Positions 12,461-23,600 are shown, counted from the stretch's first letter. The stretch is DNA of 64,000 bases from Tetrastigma voinierianum (GCA_016808115.1 JAEQBH010000034.1:992001-1056000), one strand, 5' to 3'. A program made the numbers and translations. The notes: generated by a model from the letters alone, not told the origin.

Positions 12461-12843
12461 ACGGCGTTACCAACGCTGCGCAGGATTCGACTTCCCTGCT
12501 GCTTAGATACTTGGACGATGGTCATTTCTTGAGTTGGCGTTAGGGTTTTCACAAGCACCGGATCTACGAAGGATTTTAGTTTGTCATTTCCCTTTCATTA
12601 CGTGTAATTTACCGGGTTTCGATAGAATATAAGCGGGAGGCGTTATCGCCGATGGCCATCAGCGGCTATTTTGCATCCCCAATCTTCTCTCTCCAAAGGT
12701 GCCAAATATGGCACCCCATAAACTCGGATGGCATTTTGCCACCTCCGATGCAATCTCCGTTGGAGCTTCAATTTTTACCGTTTGGGTGCCATTTTAGCAG
12801 TTAGGAAGATGGCAGCCGATGCTTAACTCCGTTGGAGTTGCTC

Positions 12844-13304
12844 TAAGATCTAATAAGCGTTTCCTTCTGATGACCTTAAAGCGGCGTCGTTCCGTAGAGT
12901 GTCTCATTATGGCATCACTCCTGAGCTCACCAATCGGCGGCGGTCGTGGCGCTGCCTGGGATTACCTCGGCGCCACGTGCTCCTCGTTAAGCGAGCAGGG
13001 TTCGACTTCGCCCGGCGAGTGCGACTCTGTCGTCTGCCCAGAGTTCGACACAGTCCGACTTTCGGTCGGGATGCCTCGGTTGCATGGCGATGGGCAATGA
13101 AAGCCGTGTTTCTTAGGAGGTTTTGAGCGAGTTTTGAGGATCGGAGATTGATTTTGGTGAAGTTTCATTGAGAGATAGGTCGAAGTCGAGGAGCATGATA
13201 TGGTAGTTTTCTCGGATGAGAACATTTTTCGGGCTTCAAATCTACGTAAACAATCCTGTCAGTGCGGATACTCCAGTACTAGTACCAATTCCTCGGCCTG
13301 AAAC
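12844..13304 (-). pseudogene. OXI1-like: OXI1-like kinase, exon 2 proximal part (catalytic core, unit 1)
   Basis: The exon starts after an AG acceptor at 13,305-13,306; this choice keeps the frame as IRF-x-AEELVLVLEY, matching the RFYAAELVLALEYLH segment of OXI1-type kinases. Next come IVY-x-DLKPEN (catalytic loop; the Arg before Asp reads as Val here), ILMLLDFDLS-like activation start, a long basic insert with KKHGFHCPSP characteristic of AGC VIII kinases, a degraded (F)VGTEEYVAPE, and a GTTPFKG-like stretch just before the Harbinger insertion at 12,843. Frames shift at least three times. Confidence 0.85.
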
Positions 13305-13604
13305 CTCACAGGAAGGAAAATTCGGAATGTTCAATTATTCAATCGCAAAATCAGACTAAACTTTGGTTTTCTCGGTATCCAAACGGGAAAAATGAAGCGA
13401 AAATGAAATAATTGAAGACTCAAGAAAGCGAGAGAGTTGAGTAGACTCAATCAAATTTTGATTCCGTCATTTTCCATCAACAACCGAATTAATAAAAAAA
13501 CACCGTGAATTCTCTTCTCTTACTGATCCTCCATCAATTTTTCAGCAAAGCAAACACCAGACAGAAAAAACAAGAAGACGAAGAAGAAGTTGAATTATTC
13601 ATAC
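13305..13604 (-). other. Kinase intron (unit 1)
   Basis: On the minus strand the donor reads ATTAG/GTATGA at 13,605/13,604 and the acceptor TGTGAG/GTTT at 13,305/13,304, giving a 300-base intron in phase 2. The position, between DDVIR and F-x-AE, fits the alignment to OXI1-type kinases. A TTTCAG seven bases further would be a stronger acceptor by sequence but would break the frame. Confidence 0.7.
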
Positions 13605-13869
13605 CTAATAACATCATGAGAGGTTCTATATACACCCCTTAAATATCTTTTCACACCCCATTTACTAAGTAAACCCCAAAATATACTTTTTGCACCCCAT
13701 TCAAATACTTTACTTTCCCAGCGTACCCTCCTTTGCCATATCGAGCCTCCTCACACCCCATTCCCCAAAGCCCATCCTCCGTAAAAGTTCCCCAAAACCC
13801 ATCCCTCCATAGTCAAATAACCCCGAGCTAATATAAATCGATTCAGCAGACCCGGAAATATCAGTAAAG

Positions 13870-14566
13870 TTTGCTTCTTTGGTGATTTATTTGTGTTTAT
13901 TCTTGCATTTTCGCCGTTAAATATGAGAAAATGAGTATAATGTCGATTGTCAATGATCTTAGAAGATTCTCTCGTACTTCGTCCTCATTCAGGAAAACAC
14001 AAGAGACCTTCAGTGACATAGATACCTCCATTCTCTTTTCGCTCAAACAACTTCTTACAGTTTGCAAGCATATTTTTTGATATATACCATCTTGCATGAA
14101 GATTTGTTATGGTAGGAAATACTAATCATGCAGTATTCATTAAGGCCAACTCCTATCATTAACAATGACATTAGGTGTCGATCGGCCAAACATTAAACTT
14201 TGTAACTTCTCCATTGCCTAAGTGTAGTTGTCTACCGGCAGCCATCAAATATCTGAATGCCACGAGAAAAGTCAAATTTGTAGATGTCACCTACAATCTC
14301 GAGCGTGGAAGGCAATATACGGTGGTTTTATAAGTGCAATCCATAATTAGAACCTTTTGCAAAATTCATTCCAACAAGCCGAATAGAAGTAGGATGTGCC
14401 CCAAAACAAAGTCTCTCACACAATCGTTAGAGCTCATCCTTCCCTGCCATTCAACATATTTACATTCATTCAGTTGTTTCATTAGTTGTTGCATTTGCGA
14501 TCTACCAGCTATAGTAAGTAGTCGATGTTTATGACGTGCATTGTAGATTGTCTTCATAGTGCTAAC
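13870..14566 (-). pseudogene. MULE transposase, central part (left of the nested retrotransposon)
   Basis: Reading minus from 14,561, the sequence gives STMKTIYNARHKHRL, GRSQMQQLMKQLNE, C-K-YVEW, then VLIMDCTYKT, where the Asp is the first catalytic residue of the MULE DDE domain. Further on are LEIVG, FADRHL-like and (L)C-K-x-YI-x-KN segments that match the next part of the domain. Homology stops near 13,870, so the second half of the catalytic domain with the Glu is missing. Several frame breaks are present. The gene continues upstream across the nested retrotransposon at 23,134-23,600; the codons meet as NV/STM when one copy of the GTTAG (CTAAC) target duplication is removed. Confidence 0.85.
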
Positions 14567-16743
14567 TGTTAAGGAGACCAAATGATTGTATATGTGAAAA
14601 TATGGTCAAGGGAGTGAATGTGGTAAATACTCAAAAACTGATTTGAAACAAAAGTAAGTATACTCAAAAACTGAAATGAAAAGTATTACCATTTTCAGCC
14701 CTTTCATAAATTACGGGTCACATACAAGTAATAATAAAGTGGACTCCACAAGTCGGATATGATACCCACGAGTTGGAGTTCTCTCTGAGTGGAATTTGAT
14801 CGCCCCAGATTACAGGGCTCTTCACTATTTAGGCGACCAAGTAGGTTATGGGAATAAATCAATTTAATTGAAAGCAAGCTGATTTAAAACTAATCTAAAA
14901 ATCTACCAAATAAACAACTACTTAATTCTAAAGGTATGAAGAGAGTCAGCAGGGATGGGGATAATTATTTACAAAATAGTTTGCATTTCTTGAAAGTGCA
15001 GCATTTGTGAGTTGAATCTTTGGATTTGTCAAGAGCAGTAGTATAGCTTGGATTTCTCCTTTTTTCATACATTTCACTATCTAACACACACCATATTCCT
15101 TTTCGGGACAAATGGGTCTAAATAGCTACTTGTAAAATTTGGCACTCTTTAAGATTTGATTGTTTTCTTTTCAATACTTTACAACCATTTCTGGGTGAGA
15201 AGAAGTGCGCACATCGACGGGATAATCTGACCTTCTCGATAATTAGTATCTAGTCCTTCAAATCTAATAAATTTTTCTATCTCCTTGATTAGATCTTTGC
15301 TAACGGGATCAAGATCCTTTCATCGGACTAAGGAGAGCCTGCGATCAACTAAATTGATACATCATCCTGGTGTCCTCACACCATGAGTAAATTGGTGATC
15401 TATCGAGTAATTTTCAGAGTTCATTAGTTTCCAGATAGTCTAACATACCCCTAAGTTATCGCTCTTTACTCGGGAATCTCCATCTGCATGTTACTCGGAG
15501 GGCCTCACGGAAATCGAGCAAAGATACATCTCTTTTTGGGTATAAGCTACTAATATTCGAACAATTCATTATATGAGCAGTACCAATTATATAAATTCGA
15601 GTATTCAAACCCCTGAAAATAAGCTGAAAAGCTATGAATGAATGTTAATGGTGCCACAATAGAGGGTGTTTAATGTTCCATTACTGATTCGATCATCAAT
15701 AAACAAAAGTAAAAATGAAGAAAGAAATCCAAGAGAAAGAAGAGAAAAACCCCGATTTGAGCTTAAATCTTCGCCTCAACGATCAAACAAATTGTTGAAT
15801 CTCCCAGTATAGCAAAATCTCTTCAATAAAAATAAAATACGCTCTAAAACTACTCTAAGATCCTATTTTAAAGAAATAAAAATCCATGACTAAAAACTAA
15901 GAAAATGGCTGATTTAGAAAAACCCATGAGAGAAAATCAAATTTTTAGCTTCAATGCCTTTATGCGAACCTTGAAGTGAAATACGAATCTCTTTTATATA
16001 GCAAAAATCTCTTGATAGAAATCAAAATCTGCTCTAAAAATTTACTGCAAATCTAAAAACGAATCAAATCTACGAAAAATTGGAAAAATGGGCAGTCTAG
16101 AGAGAAACCCCCATGAGAGAGGCTCTCAATCTTCCCGCTTGCCTGCACTACCTAAAAACGTAGTATATATATATGGTCCTGGGTGAAATGGGCTTGAAAT
16201 TAGGTCAAAATATCAATTTTCGGCCTTTTAAGTTCTGCTGACATTTTGGTGTGACAAAAGCTTTACGAAAGTCGCGACCTTTACGACTCATGACGACAGT
16301 CGCAACAACTGGTCGCGACATGCTTCTGAGTCGCGACGTTCGTTTCTGTGACATACTTCTGAGTCGCGACATACTTTCTGACGACAACTTGTTTTTTCTT
16401 CTCAACTTGTCGGGGCATGCTTCTTCATTTTAACTTTCGGATTTGGGCGTGTAGTACTGGGTTGGAAAGATCTTCGAATGTAGAATGCAGCCATGAGGGA
16501 ATTTGAACCATTGATGTTCCAAGATGGTACAGAAATTAATCTTTCAGTAAGCGCTGTGAGACTCAGTTGACTCTTCTTTTGACTCTGTTGCTCATTTCTT
16601 GCCAAAATCACTTGCTTTTCATCAATAATCCTACAAAACCAAGTTTAGAGGAAATTTTATAGGTTTTACATGAATATGGATATTAAATACTGCAACATAG
16701 CATGTAAATGAACTTAAAACATAGATGAGTTTTGCACTCATCA
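14567..16743 (-). repeat. 3' LTR of the LARD-like element (unit 1)
   Basis: 2,177 bases, matching 21,002-23,132 along its length. On the plus strand it begins TGTTAAGGAGACCAA and ends TTTTGCACTCATCA. It carries a TCGCGA-rich array at about 16,250-16,385. Confidence 0.88.
16250..16385. repeat. TCGCGA palindrome array in LTR (left LTR, unit 1)
   Basis: Repeated (G)TCGCGAC(A) palindromes, with degraded versions, spaced some 10-25 bases apart. The same cluster occurs in the other three LTRs of the window. CG-rich and self-complementary in an otherwise AT-rich LTR. Confidence 0.85.
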
Positions 16744-16762
16744 AACACCCCCCAAACTTGAA
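16744..16762 (-). other. Polypurine tract of the LARD-like element
   Basis: On the minus strand this reads TTCAAGTTTGGGGGGTGTT and directly abuts the LTR start TGATGAGTGC. It is preceded by GAGGACAAGCAAAAC, a context common to plant gypsy elements. This is the plus-strand priming site and it fixes the element's orientation. Confidence 0.85.
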
Positions 16763-19700
16763 GTTTTGCTTGTCCTCGAGCAAAGAAAAGAAGAAAGTTG
16801 CTTGTCCCCAGAGCAAATGAAAGAGAGAAGGATTCATTTCACCCTTTTATTTAAGCAAAACCGGTGTCCAGGCTGCAGGGTATGTGATATGTGTCTCAGA
16901 ATCACCCTTACAAGGAATATAGAGAATATGATCAAGATAATTTATTCATTTTAATAGTAGATTAATCATAATAGAAAAATTTAGATCATGGATTTCTCAC
17001 TAGTGTGTGTGTGTGAGTCTTCCTCTATCAAACAATTGCAAGCCCCTAGATGAGTTTATGAGAATTGAGATAAGTGCGGATCTCTAAGATAATTTATATA
17101 AGTTCCATAGGCTTGTTGTTCTTATCACTCTCCCACTAATGTAGGCACACACAACTCGAGATCAAGTAGGTCTTTATAAACATAATGTAAGGCTTAGGTA
17201 AAGGGAGTAGTTAGTGATCCATTTTAAGGCTAAAACTTACCCAAACATACATATTTACCTTACTGTGACTCCTACTCCATCTGGTTTTACCATGAGCATA
17301 GTGACACTCTCAAACACCCAGTACATTTAAGTTACATCCTTCCATACTCCTCGTATCACTTTTCTGCACAAATTCTGCATTCTTTCAACAAACACCAAGA
17401 AGCCTTTTTCTTTAAGACAAGGTTATTAGAGGTGGTGCAATATAAAACCTTTAAGCTTTCACCCAGCCCCCTTATGAGCTAAATCAATAGTTCCTAGACC
17501 AATTGGCCTTAGGGTACTAGGTGTTGAGACACCCCTTAAGTTCTTGCTCTAGGGAAGGGAAGAATACAGGCTAGACCAACTCCTCCTTGACTTTTTATTG
17601 TATTTTTGCTTCTTACATTTGATATTTTTGTTTTTTTTTTTTTTTTTTTTTTTTGACAGCAGCCTCTTTGATTTTCCAGCAACTCATTTCAGCCAATTTG
17701 GAGTTATTTTTCCCTGGAAATAACTCCCACTGACTGCTCCTCACCACATTTCTCAATTATGTTTCAAATCCTCATATTTATGGGGTAGAGTTTGGTTTCT
17801 TTGTGAGGATAGTGATGTATATGAAGGTTAGTGGCTTCAAACTTGGTTTTTTTTTATAAGCAAATTTTGGCTCTTTAAGGCTCAACATCTTGGTACTAGA
17901 GGAATATGCATATGCATATTAATAGGGTTAACGAAAGGCACAATCTTTCCAATGATGGCCTATATCATTTCTCAATTGTTGGTAATTTGCCCTATGATTT
18001 AGCCTCAAGTGATAATAGAACAAGTTCTAGAACCATGGAATCAAAATTAAGATGGATTCTCATAAACCTTCTCTTAAGCAAACTGTTTCAAGGGTGTACA
18101 TGGCATTGTATGGTTTTGAAACTTCAATGGTAAAGTAACTATTAAAAGAGATAACTCATTAAGCATTAGAATCCTATTATCATAAATATTGTCCATACCA
18201 AGGTTGCATTTATGGTCCTTATTGACATCACAACGCTCAAACAAAATATTAACTCAATAAACCTAACTAAAAAAATACCAAACTAAAAGATGCAAAGTTG
18301 AAGCATCAAACAAAGTCATTATCGAGAAAAGCATGAGAAATTTCATCTTCAAAGTTGTCATTTACAGCTTATTTAGGGTGTGACATGATAAACTAACAAA
18401 AAATCTTACCCCAAACTTTGGGATGAACATTGTCCAAAATGTCTAGCAATGAGCAAAAGGCAATAAATCAAAGGAGTAATAAAGAGAGTTGGAAAATTGA
18501 ACTCCCCTTTGTAGTCTTAGCCACTGAATGAGCCTTGATGATTTTCGACATTGACATTGGTGTACTACCCTTGACCACCTCTTTTGCCTTAGCCACTTTG
18601 GAGCCATGAAAGTGGCTTTGGCATTTTCTCAAACACTTGGTATGCACCAACTTCCTTCACCTCAAATGGTGAGTTTTGGTTCTTTAAAACCTCCTTGATA
18701 AATGCAAATCCTCCACAATCATGATGATCCACAAAGAACCAAAACAAACAATCGAAGCACAAAATTTTCTTCCATTGTAACTCCTCTTTGATGCTGGAAT
18801 GATGGGATGGAAAATTGGGGTTAACAGAAGTAAGGTTATTGGGTTTGTGATGGAGTTTGAAGCAGAAGATGATGGAGATGGATTAGGGAGGAATGTGGTG
18901 GATTTGAGTGGATGAGAAATGGTGAAAGTGGTTGGAAGTTGCAAGGGTTGGAGGGAAAGAAGTGGCAAGATAGAGTATAAAGTAGGAAGAAAAATGGGTT
19001 TAAAGGGTTAAAACCTATGTTTTCGTAGTTGTAGTGCTTGTCGTCGCAATTCTGCTCAGCACCCATGTTTTTATCAACTTTGTATACTCATATCTCACTT
19101 CATTTTAGCTCGGAATTGGATGTGTAAGGACTGCGTTTGGAAGCTCTTTCAATGTAGAATGTGCTCATGGGATAGGGTGAACCATTTGGAACCTCAATCA
19201 ATACAGAAAAATCAGAATGTTTTAATGCTGTCCAGTGTGAAGATTTCTTGACTCCTTAGGTTCTCTTTAGCTGTCTCTTGCCATATCACTTGCTATCCTT
19301 AAAAGTCCTTCATGCTTATATATTATATAAATTCCTCCAATAGAAACCCTTAATGCTTTCATTCTATTGGCAAACTCATCTCTTGTCTTGTTACCTCAAC
19401 ATGATCATGAACATTTAACTTTATATTTCATTTTCATTTTGGTTCTTTTCATCTCAAAACACGAAATTTGATGAACATCTCACTCTATTTTTTTCACACT
19501 TCAAGCACTATAATTTGCATCTATTACTTTTCCCAGCTTTTGCCTTCGCTCTTGCAAACTAGTGTGGCAGCATGTGAACTTCAAGACTTATCTTATTAAA
19601 GCAGTGCAGCAAAGTTCAAATTCTTTGTTGGAATTTTCATCAATGATAAAAAAAAAAAAAACGTAACAAATAAAATAACTAAAAAAATAGAAAAAGAAAA

Positions 19701-20519
19701 GAGAATGGATATAATCTTATTACCTAAACAGGGTTGCCTCCCCGAAGGTACTGTTTTAGAGTCGATTAGACTCATTGAAGAAAGTCTTTTAAGTGCTTCC
19801 ATTTGACCAATCATTCATCTTGGAAAGCACTTCCTCTTCATAACCATTCAGCTCGAGGATGTTTCTTTGAGACTTTGAAGAGGGAAATAAACTCAAAATC
19901 TAATTACTGAAACAATTGGTTTTCAGCCACAATTTCTTACAAAGCAGTCCCTCTATGCAGTGCTGGAGTAAACACATTTTATCTTGGGGGGTACATTTCG
20001 AGCTGTGCCCTTTTGATTGGAAACAAGGCTGCGAGAATTTTACGCACATGGCTCTTCTTGCTCAAGTCAAAGGTAATGGTTGAGTAGGAATTGAACTTTG
20101 CTTTCTCCTCACCCACAACAAGTTAGGCTCCCCTTGTTGATCTTCGATCATGCTTGGCTTGAGGAAAGAGTGGTCTTCTTAGTATGTGAGAATTTTGTAA
20201 ATCCCCTTCAATGCCCAGTCACAAAATCCATGGGAAGGTAAATGTGTCAATCTTCACCAAAATGTTTTGTGTATTGCCGACTGCCAAATTTCAGGTTTGT
20301 CAATAATGACTCTTCATCATCTAAGTTGTTTAAGTGCCTTGTTCTCAATTTTCAGCTCATTTCACCTTCTTCCAGTTGGGATAGGAATTTGCACCTTTGC
20401 TTTCGAAAAGGAGTATCAATGCATTCATTGGGATTTGGCAAGAGATGTTACTAGGAAGGTCCTAGAGAATTTTCTGCAGATACTTGGACCAAGTGTCCTG
20501 GCCCCAGGCTTCTACATTT
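16763..20519 (-). other. Internal non-coding region of the LARD-like element
   Basis: About 3.75 kb without recognisable retrotransposon domains in either strand. It contains a 28-base T run near 17,627-17,654 and an 'acttggttttttttat' run near 17,850. Short minus-strand frames exist (for example about 18,468-18,650) but match no family I recognise. The region is colinear in unit 2 at about 48,562-52,336. Confidence 0.6.
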
Positions 20520-20879
20520 TCAATCTAGCACACCAGTGTTGACTTGGAAGACATCTAAATCACGGAAATTTGCTCCTTGAAGATTAATCCTCTTCTTGTT
20601 CCCTTCCATGTAGATAAAAATCTGCTCCTTAATAGAAGACAACTCTTCTTCCTCTTGAAATGTGGGATTTGAACTCCCTTGATAAGGCAATACTCCTTGT
20701 TCCATGACTGAGTTATTGTGAATTCTTTGGTCCAATTTATGAAGAAGTAGTTCAAGCTTGACTTCTATGGAGGCAAATCTATCTTCTATTGAATGTTCCT
20801 CCATAAGTACCAACAAATAAGAAGAAAAACAAAAGAAAATAAAGTACAAAAATACTAATACAAAATTAACTAAAAACAA
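20520..20879 (-). CDS. Small ORF at the gag position of the LARD-like element
   Basis: A 119-codon minus-strand frame opens just after the primer-binding site, where gag would begin. An internal Met starts MEEHSIEDRFASIEVKLELL, a charged, leucine-rich segment that could form a coiled coil. It lacks a zinc knuckle (CCHC) or other gag hallmark. Part of it is kept in unit 2 (52,337-52,612), where a shorter frame covers the LHKLDQ-like to SSIK-like region. It may be a gag remnant or the usual short ORF of this element family. I do not recognise it. Confidence 0.4.
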   Translation of the reverse strand: MFLVNFVLVFLYFIFFCFSSYLLVLMEEHSIEDRFASIEVKLELLLHKLDQRIHNNSVMEQGVLPYQGSSNPTFQEEEELSSIKEQIFIYMEGNKKRINLQGANFRDLDVFQVNTGVLD

Positions 20880-20978
20880 ATCACAACCAAAAGATAAAAA
20901 AAAAAAAAAATTGCCTAAATTAGCAAATTACTAGTTCTTCAAAATGTCAACTTCAATGAGAGAAAGTGAAGTAACGCT

Positions 20979-20998
20979 AATCCGTAGCCAGCGCAAAA
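20979..20998 (-). other. Primer-binding-like site of the LARD-like element
   Basis: On the minus strand TTTTGCGCTGGCTACGGATT follows the LTR end after two or three bases. It resembles the TGGCGCCGTTGCCGGGGA primer-binding region of many plant gypsy elements, with a few differences. In unit 2 the corresponding stretch is more degraded. Confidence 0.6.
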
Positions 20999-21001
20999 CT
21001 T

Positions 21002-23132
21002 TGTTAAGGGATGACCAATTTGATGTTTGTGTGAAATATGGTCAAGGGGTAGATGTGGTAAATGCTCTAAAACTGATTTGAAACAAAAGTAAAGTATACT
21101 CAAAAGCGAATGAAAAGAAATGTACCAACACTTTCGGCCCCTTTGCAGAAGTGCACGGAGTCATACAAGTAATAAAGTGGACTCCCAAGGTTGGGATGCT
21201 CGTACCACGAGTGGATTGGAGGTTCTCTCTAATTAGAATTTGATCACCCCGATTACAAGGGCTCTTCACTATTTAAGTGACCAAATAGGATGCGGAATAA
21301 AAACAATTTAATTGAAATGAAAACTAATCCTAAAATCTACCAAATAAGCGACTACTTAATTTCTAAAAGGTATGAAGAGAGTCACTAGGGATGGGGATAA
21401 TTATTTACAAAGCAGTTTGCATTTCCTTGAAAGTGACATTTGTAAGTTGAATCTGGATTTGTCCAAGAGCAATGTAAGTATAGCTTGGATTTCTCCATAC
21501 CAACCCACATTTCACTATCTAACACACCATATTCCTTTTCAAGACAGATAGGTCTAAATAGCTACTTGTAGATTTGGCACTCTTTAAGATTTGATTGTTT
21601 TCTTTTCCAATACTTCACAACCATTTCTGGGTGAAGATTCTTGCCCCATGAGCAGGGATAATCTGAAGCGCCTCCGTGTAATTGGTATCTAGTCCTTCAA
21701 ATCTAATAAAATTTTTATCTCGTGGTTGAATGCTGCTAACGTGGGATCGAATCCTTTCATCGGACTAAGGGAGAAACCTCACGATCAACTAAATTGGTAC
21801 ATCATCTAATTAATCCCTACCACTTAGGTAAATTAGTGATCTACTCGAAGTAATTTTCGAGTTCATTGGATTCCCAGATATTAGTCTAGCATACCCTAAG
21901 TTACGCTCTTTACTCTCGGGAATCTCCATCTGTGTCCTCGGAGGGCCTCCTGAAATCGAGCAAAGATACATCTCTTTTTGGAGTACAAAGCTACTGTATT
22001 CAGACAATTCATTATATAGGCAGTACCAATTATAAATTAGGTAATCAAACGCGAAAATAAGCGAAAAGTGCAATCTGAATGTTCAGCAATTAAAGCTGAC
22101 CCTAGAGGGTGTTTACAATGTTCCATTACTAGATTCAAAGTATCCTTTAATCAATGAAAATGAAGAATCAAGAGAAAGAAAGAAAAACCCAGTTGGGCCC
22201 CACGTCTTGCTCCAACAGTAAATAAATTGAATATACGAGTGCAGCATGAAATCTCTTCAATAAAAATAAAATGCGCTCTAAAACATCTAGAATCTATTAA
22301 AAATAAAAATCCTTTATAAAAACTAAGAAAATGGGAGTTTAGAGGAAAACCCACATGAGAGAGAGAAAATCCAATGATTTTGCTTCCAATCTTTATACGA
22401 ACCTTAGTGAGAAATCGCGATCTATTATCTGACACGAAATACTAATAAAGTAAAATACTTGCTCTAAAGCTTCTCTAAAATCTAAAACAAATCAAAATCT
22501 GAAAAAGCGGGAAAAATGGGCGGAGTCTAAGAGAGAAACCCCATGAGAGGAAGCTCTCCAATCTTCATTGCCTCTTTACCTAAAAAGCAGTATATATATG
22601 GTCCTAGGGTGAAATGGGCTTGAAATTAGGTCAAAATATCAATTTTCGGCCATTTTTAAGTTTCTGCAGCATTTTTGGTCGCGACAAAGCTTTGGTCGCG
22701 ACAACAGTCGCGACAGCGCAGCGGTAGCGACAGCGGTCGCGACATACTTCACGGTCGCGACATACTTTCCTAACAGCAACTGTTTTCTTCTCTAACTTGT
22801 GGGGCCACTACTTAACTACATTTTAACTTCGGATTTGGGTGTGTAGTACTCATTGGAAAGATCTTTGAATGTAGAATGCATCCATGAGAATTTGAACCAT
22901 TTGATGTTCAGATGGTACAGAAAAATTAATCTTCCCAGTAAGCGCATTTGTAGACTCTCGGTTGACTCTTCTTTTGGAAATATATTTACTCATTTCTTGC
23001 CAAATCCCTTGTTTTCATCAATAATCTACAAAACCAAGTTTAGGGAAATTTTATGAGTTTTACATGAATATAGATATTAAATGCAACATAGTATGAAATG
23101 AACTCAAAACATAGATGAGTTTGCACTCATCA
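21002..23132 (-). repeat. 5' LTR of the LARD-like element (unit 1)
   Basis: 2,131 bases, beginning TGTTAAGGGATGACCAA on the plus strand and ending TTTGCACTCATCA. It aligns along its length with 14,567-16,743, with many small differences. Being the 5' LTR in the minus orientation, it would hold the promoter. Confidence 0.88.
22675..22770. repeat. TCGCGA palindrome array in LTR (right LTR, unit 1)
   Basis: Five TCGCGA palindromes within about 90 bases, mostly as GGTCGCGACA, plus a degraded GTAGCGACA. On the minus strand the array lies about 360-460 bases after the LTR start, in the region expected to be U3. Confidence 0.9.
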
Positions 23133-23133
23133 C

Positions 23134-23600
23134 CTAACATTATACTCATCATGATTTTTATAGACGAGTAGAATATTCGGCGGTTTCACCAAGTTAGCCC
23201 GTCATATCAGACAATATAGTTTTCTCCCATCCGATAATTGACCCAGCATATAGTGACCCTCAAATTGTTTAGCTGCTTGATGATTGCAAATCCACAAACA
23301 ACTTTAACACTCAATCATCATTACTAGTTAACTTCACACGATTATCTTAAATGGACAATCCGCGTTTTTCGTTCAGTGCCTTTGATTCAAGGCTTCCATT
23401 CGACTTATTCTTTGCATACTATATGTTCCCTGCGCTCACATACAAAGGCTAACTCTAGCTTTTCTACTATCTCCTTTATCAGATCTTTTTATCACAATAA
23501 CAAGTAGTTTCTTTTTCTCACATTTCGAGCCCATTCAATCCAAAGCATCGAAGCTACAAAATATGCGGATAATAACAATTTATTAATTTCGATATATCTT
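23134..23600 (-). pseudogene. MULE transposase, N-terminal part (right of the nested retrotransposon)
   Basis: On the minus strand from about 23,600 the sequence reads SFDALDW, (F)VIVIKRSDKGDSRKARV, CPFKI, (N)DD-x-SLKVVCGF, then a LVKPRNILLSIK-like stretch ending DEYNVS at the insertion point. This is the order of the N-terminal region of plant MULE transposases (FAR1-type DNA-binding segment followed by the MULE domain). Frame breaks occur. It joins the part at 13,870-14,561 in the ancestral gene. Confidence 0.8.

Larger units (their letters stand above)
8800..12843 (+). mobile_element. PIF/Harbinger DNA transposon in kinase exon 2 (unit 1)
   Basis: The element is 4,044 bases with terminal inverted repeats reading GAGCAACTC at the left and, reverse-complemented, GAGCAACTCCAACGGAG at the right. 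The 3-bp direct repeat TAA at 8,797-8,799 and 12,844-12,846 is the target duplication size and sequence (TWA) typical of PIF/Harbinger. It carries the two convergent genes of the superfamily: a DDE transposase on the plus strand and a Myb/SANT-like accessory protein on the minus strand. Both are frameshifted. AT-rich simple repeats fill the rest. Confidence 0.9.
14567..23132 (-). mobile_element. Non-autonomous (LARD-like) gypsy-type LTR retrotransposon (unit 1)
   Basis: Two 2.1-kb LTRs flank 4.26 kb of internal sequence. Target duplication CTAAC lies at 14,562-14,566 and 23,134-23,138 (one extra C at 23,133; it is exact in unit 2). The element reads on the minus strand: LTRs begin TGATGAGTGCAAA and end CTTAACA, a primer-binding-like site follows the right LTR, and a polypurine tract abuts the left LTR. 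No protease, reverse transcriptase, RNase H or integrase motif was found in any frame of the interior, which is why it is called LARD-like. It would need proteins from another gypsy element. Confidence 0.88.

Noticed and set aside
12819..13126. Plus-strand frames of 75-93 codons
   Set aside because: They lie antisense to the kinase exon 2, which has family motifs on the minus strand.
16250..16385. CG-rich TCGCGA cluster as a sign of bacterial or organelle DNA
   Set aside because: It lies inside an LTR, recurs in all four LTRs, and the surroundings are typical plant repeat sequence.
17627..17654. T run as a poly(A) tail of a processed gene or SINE
   Set aside because: It is internal to the LARD-like element in both units, with no target duplication or retrogene next to it.
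18684..19066. Minus-strand proline/serine-rich frames in the LARD interior as a gene
   Set aside because: Low complexity, no domain, frames not kept in unit 2 (50,508-50,855).
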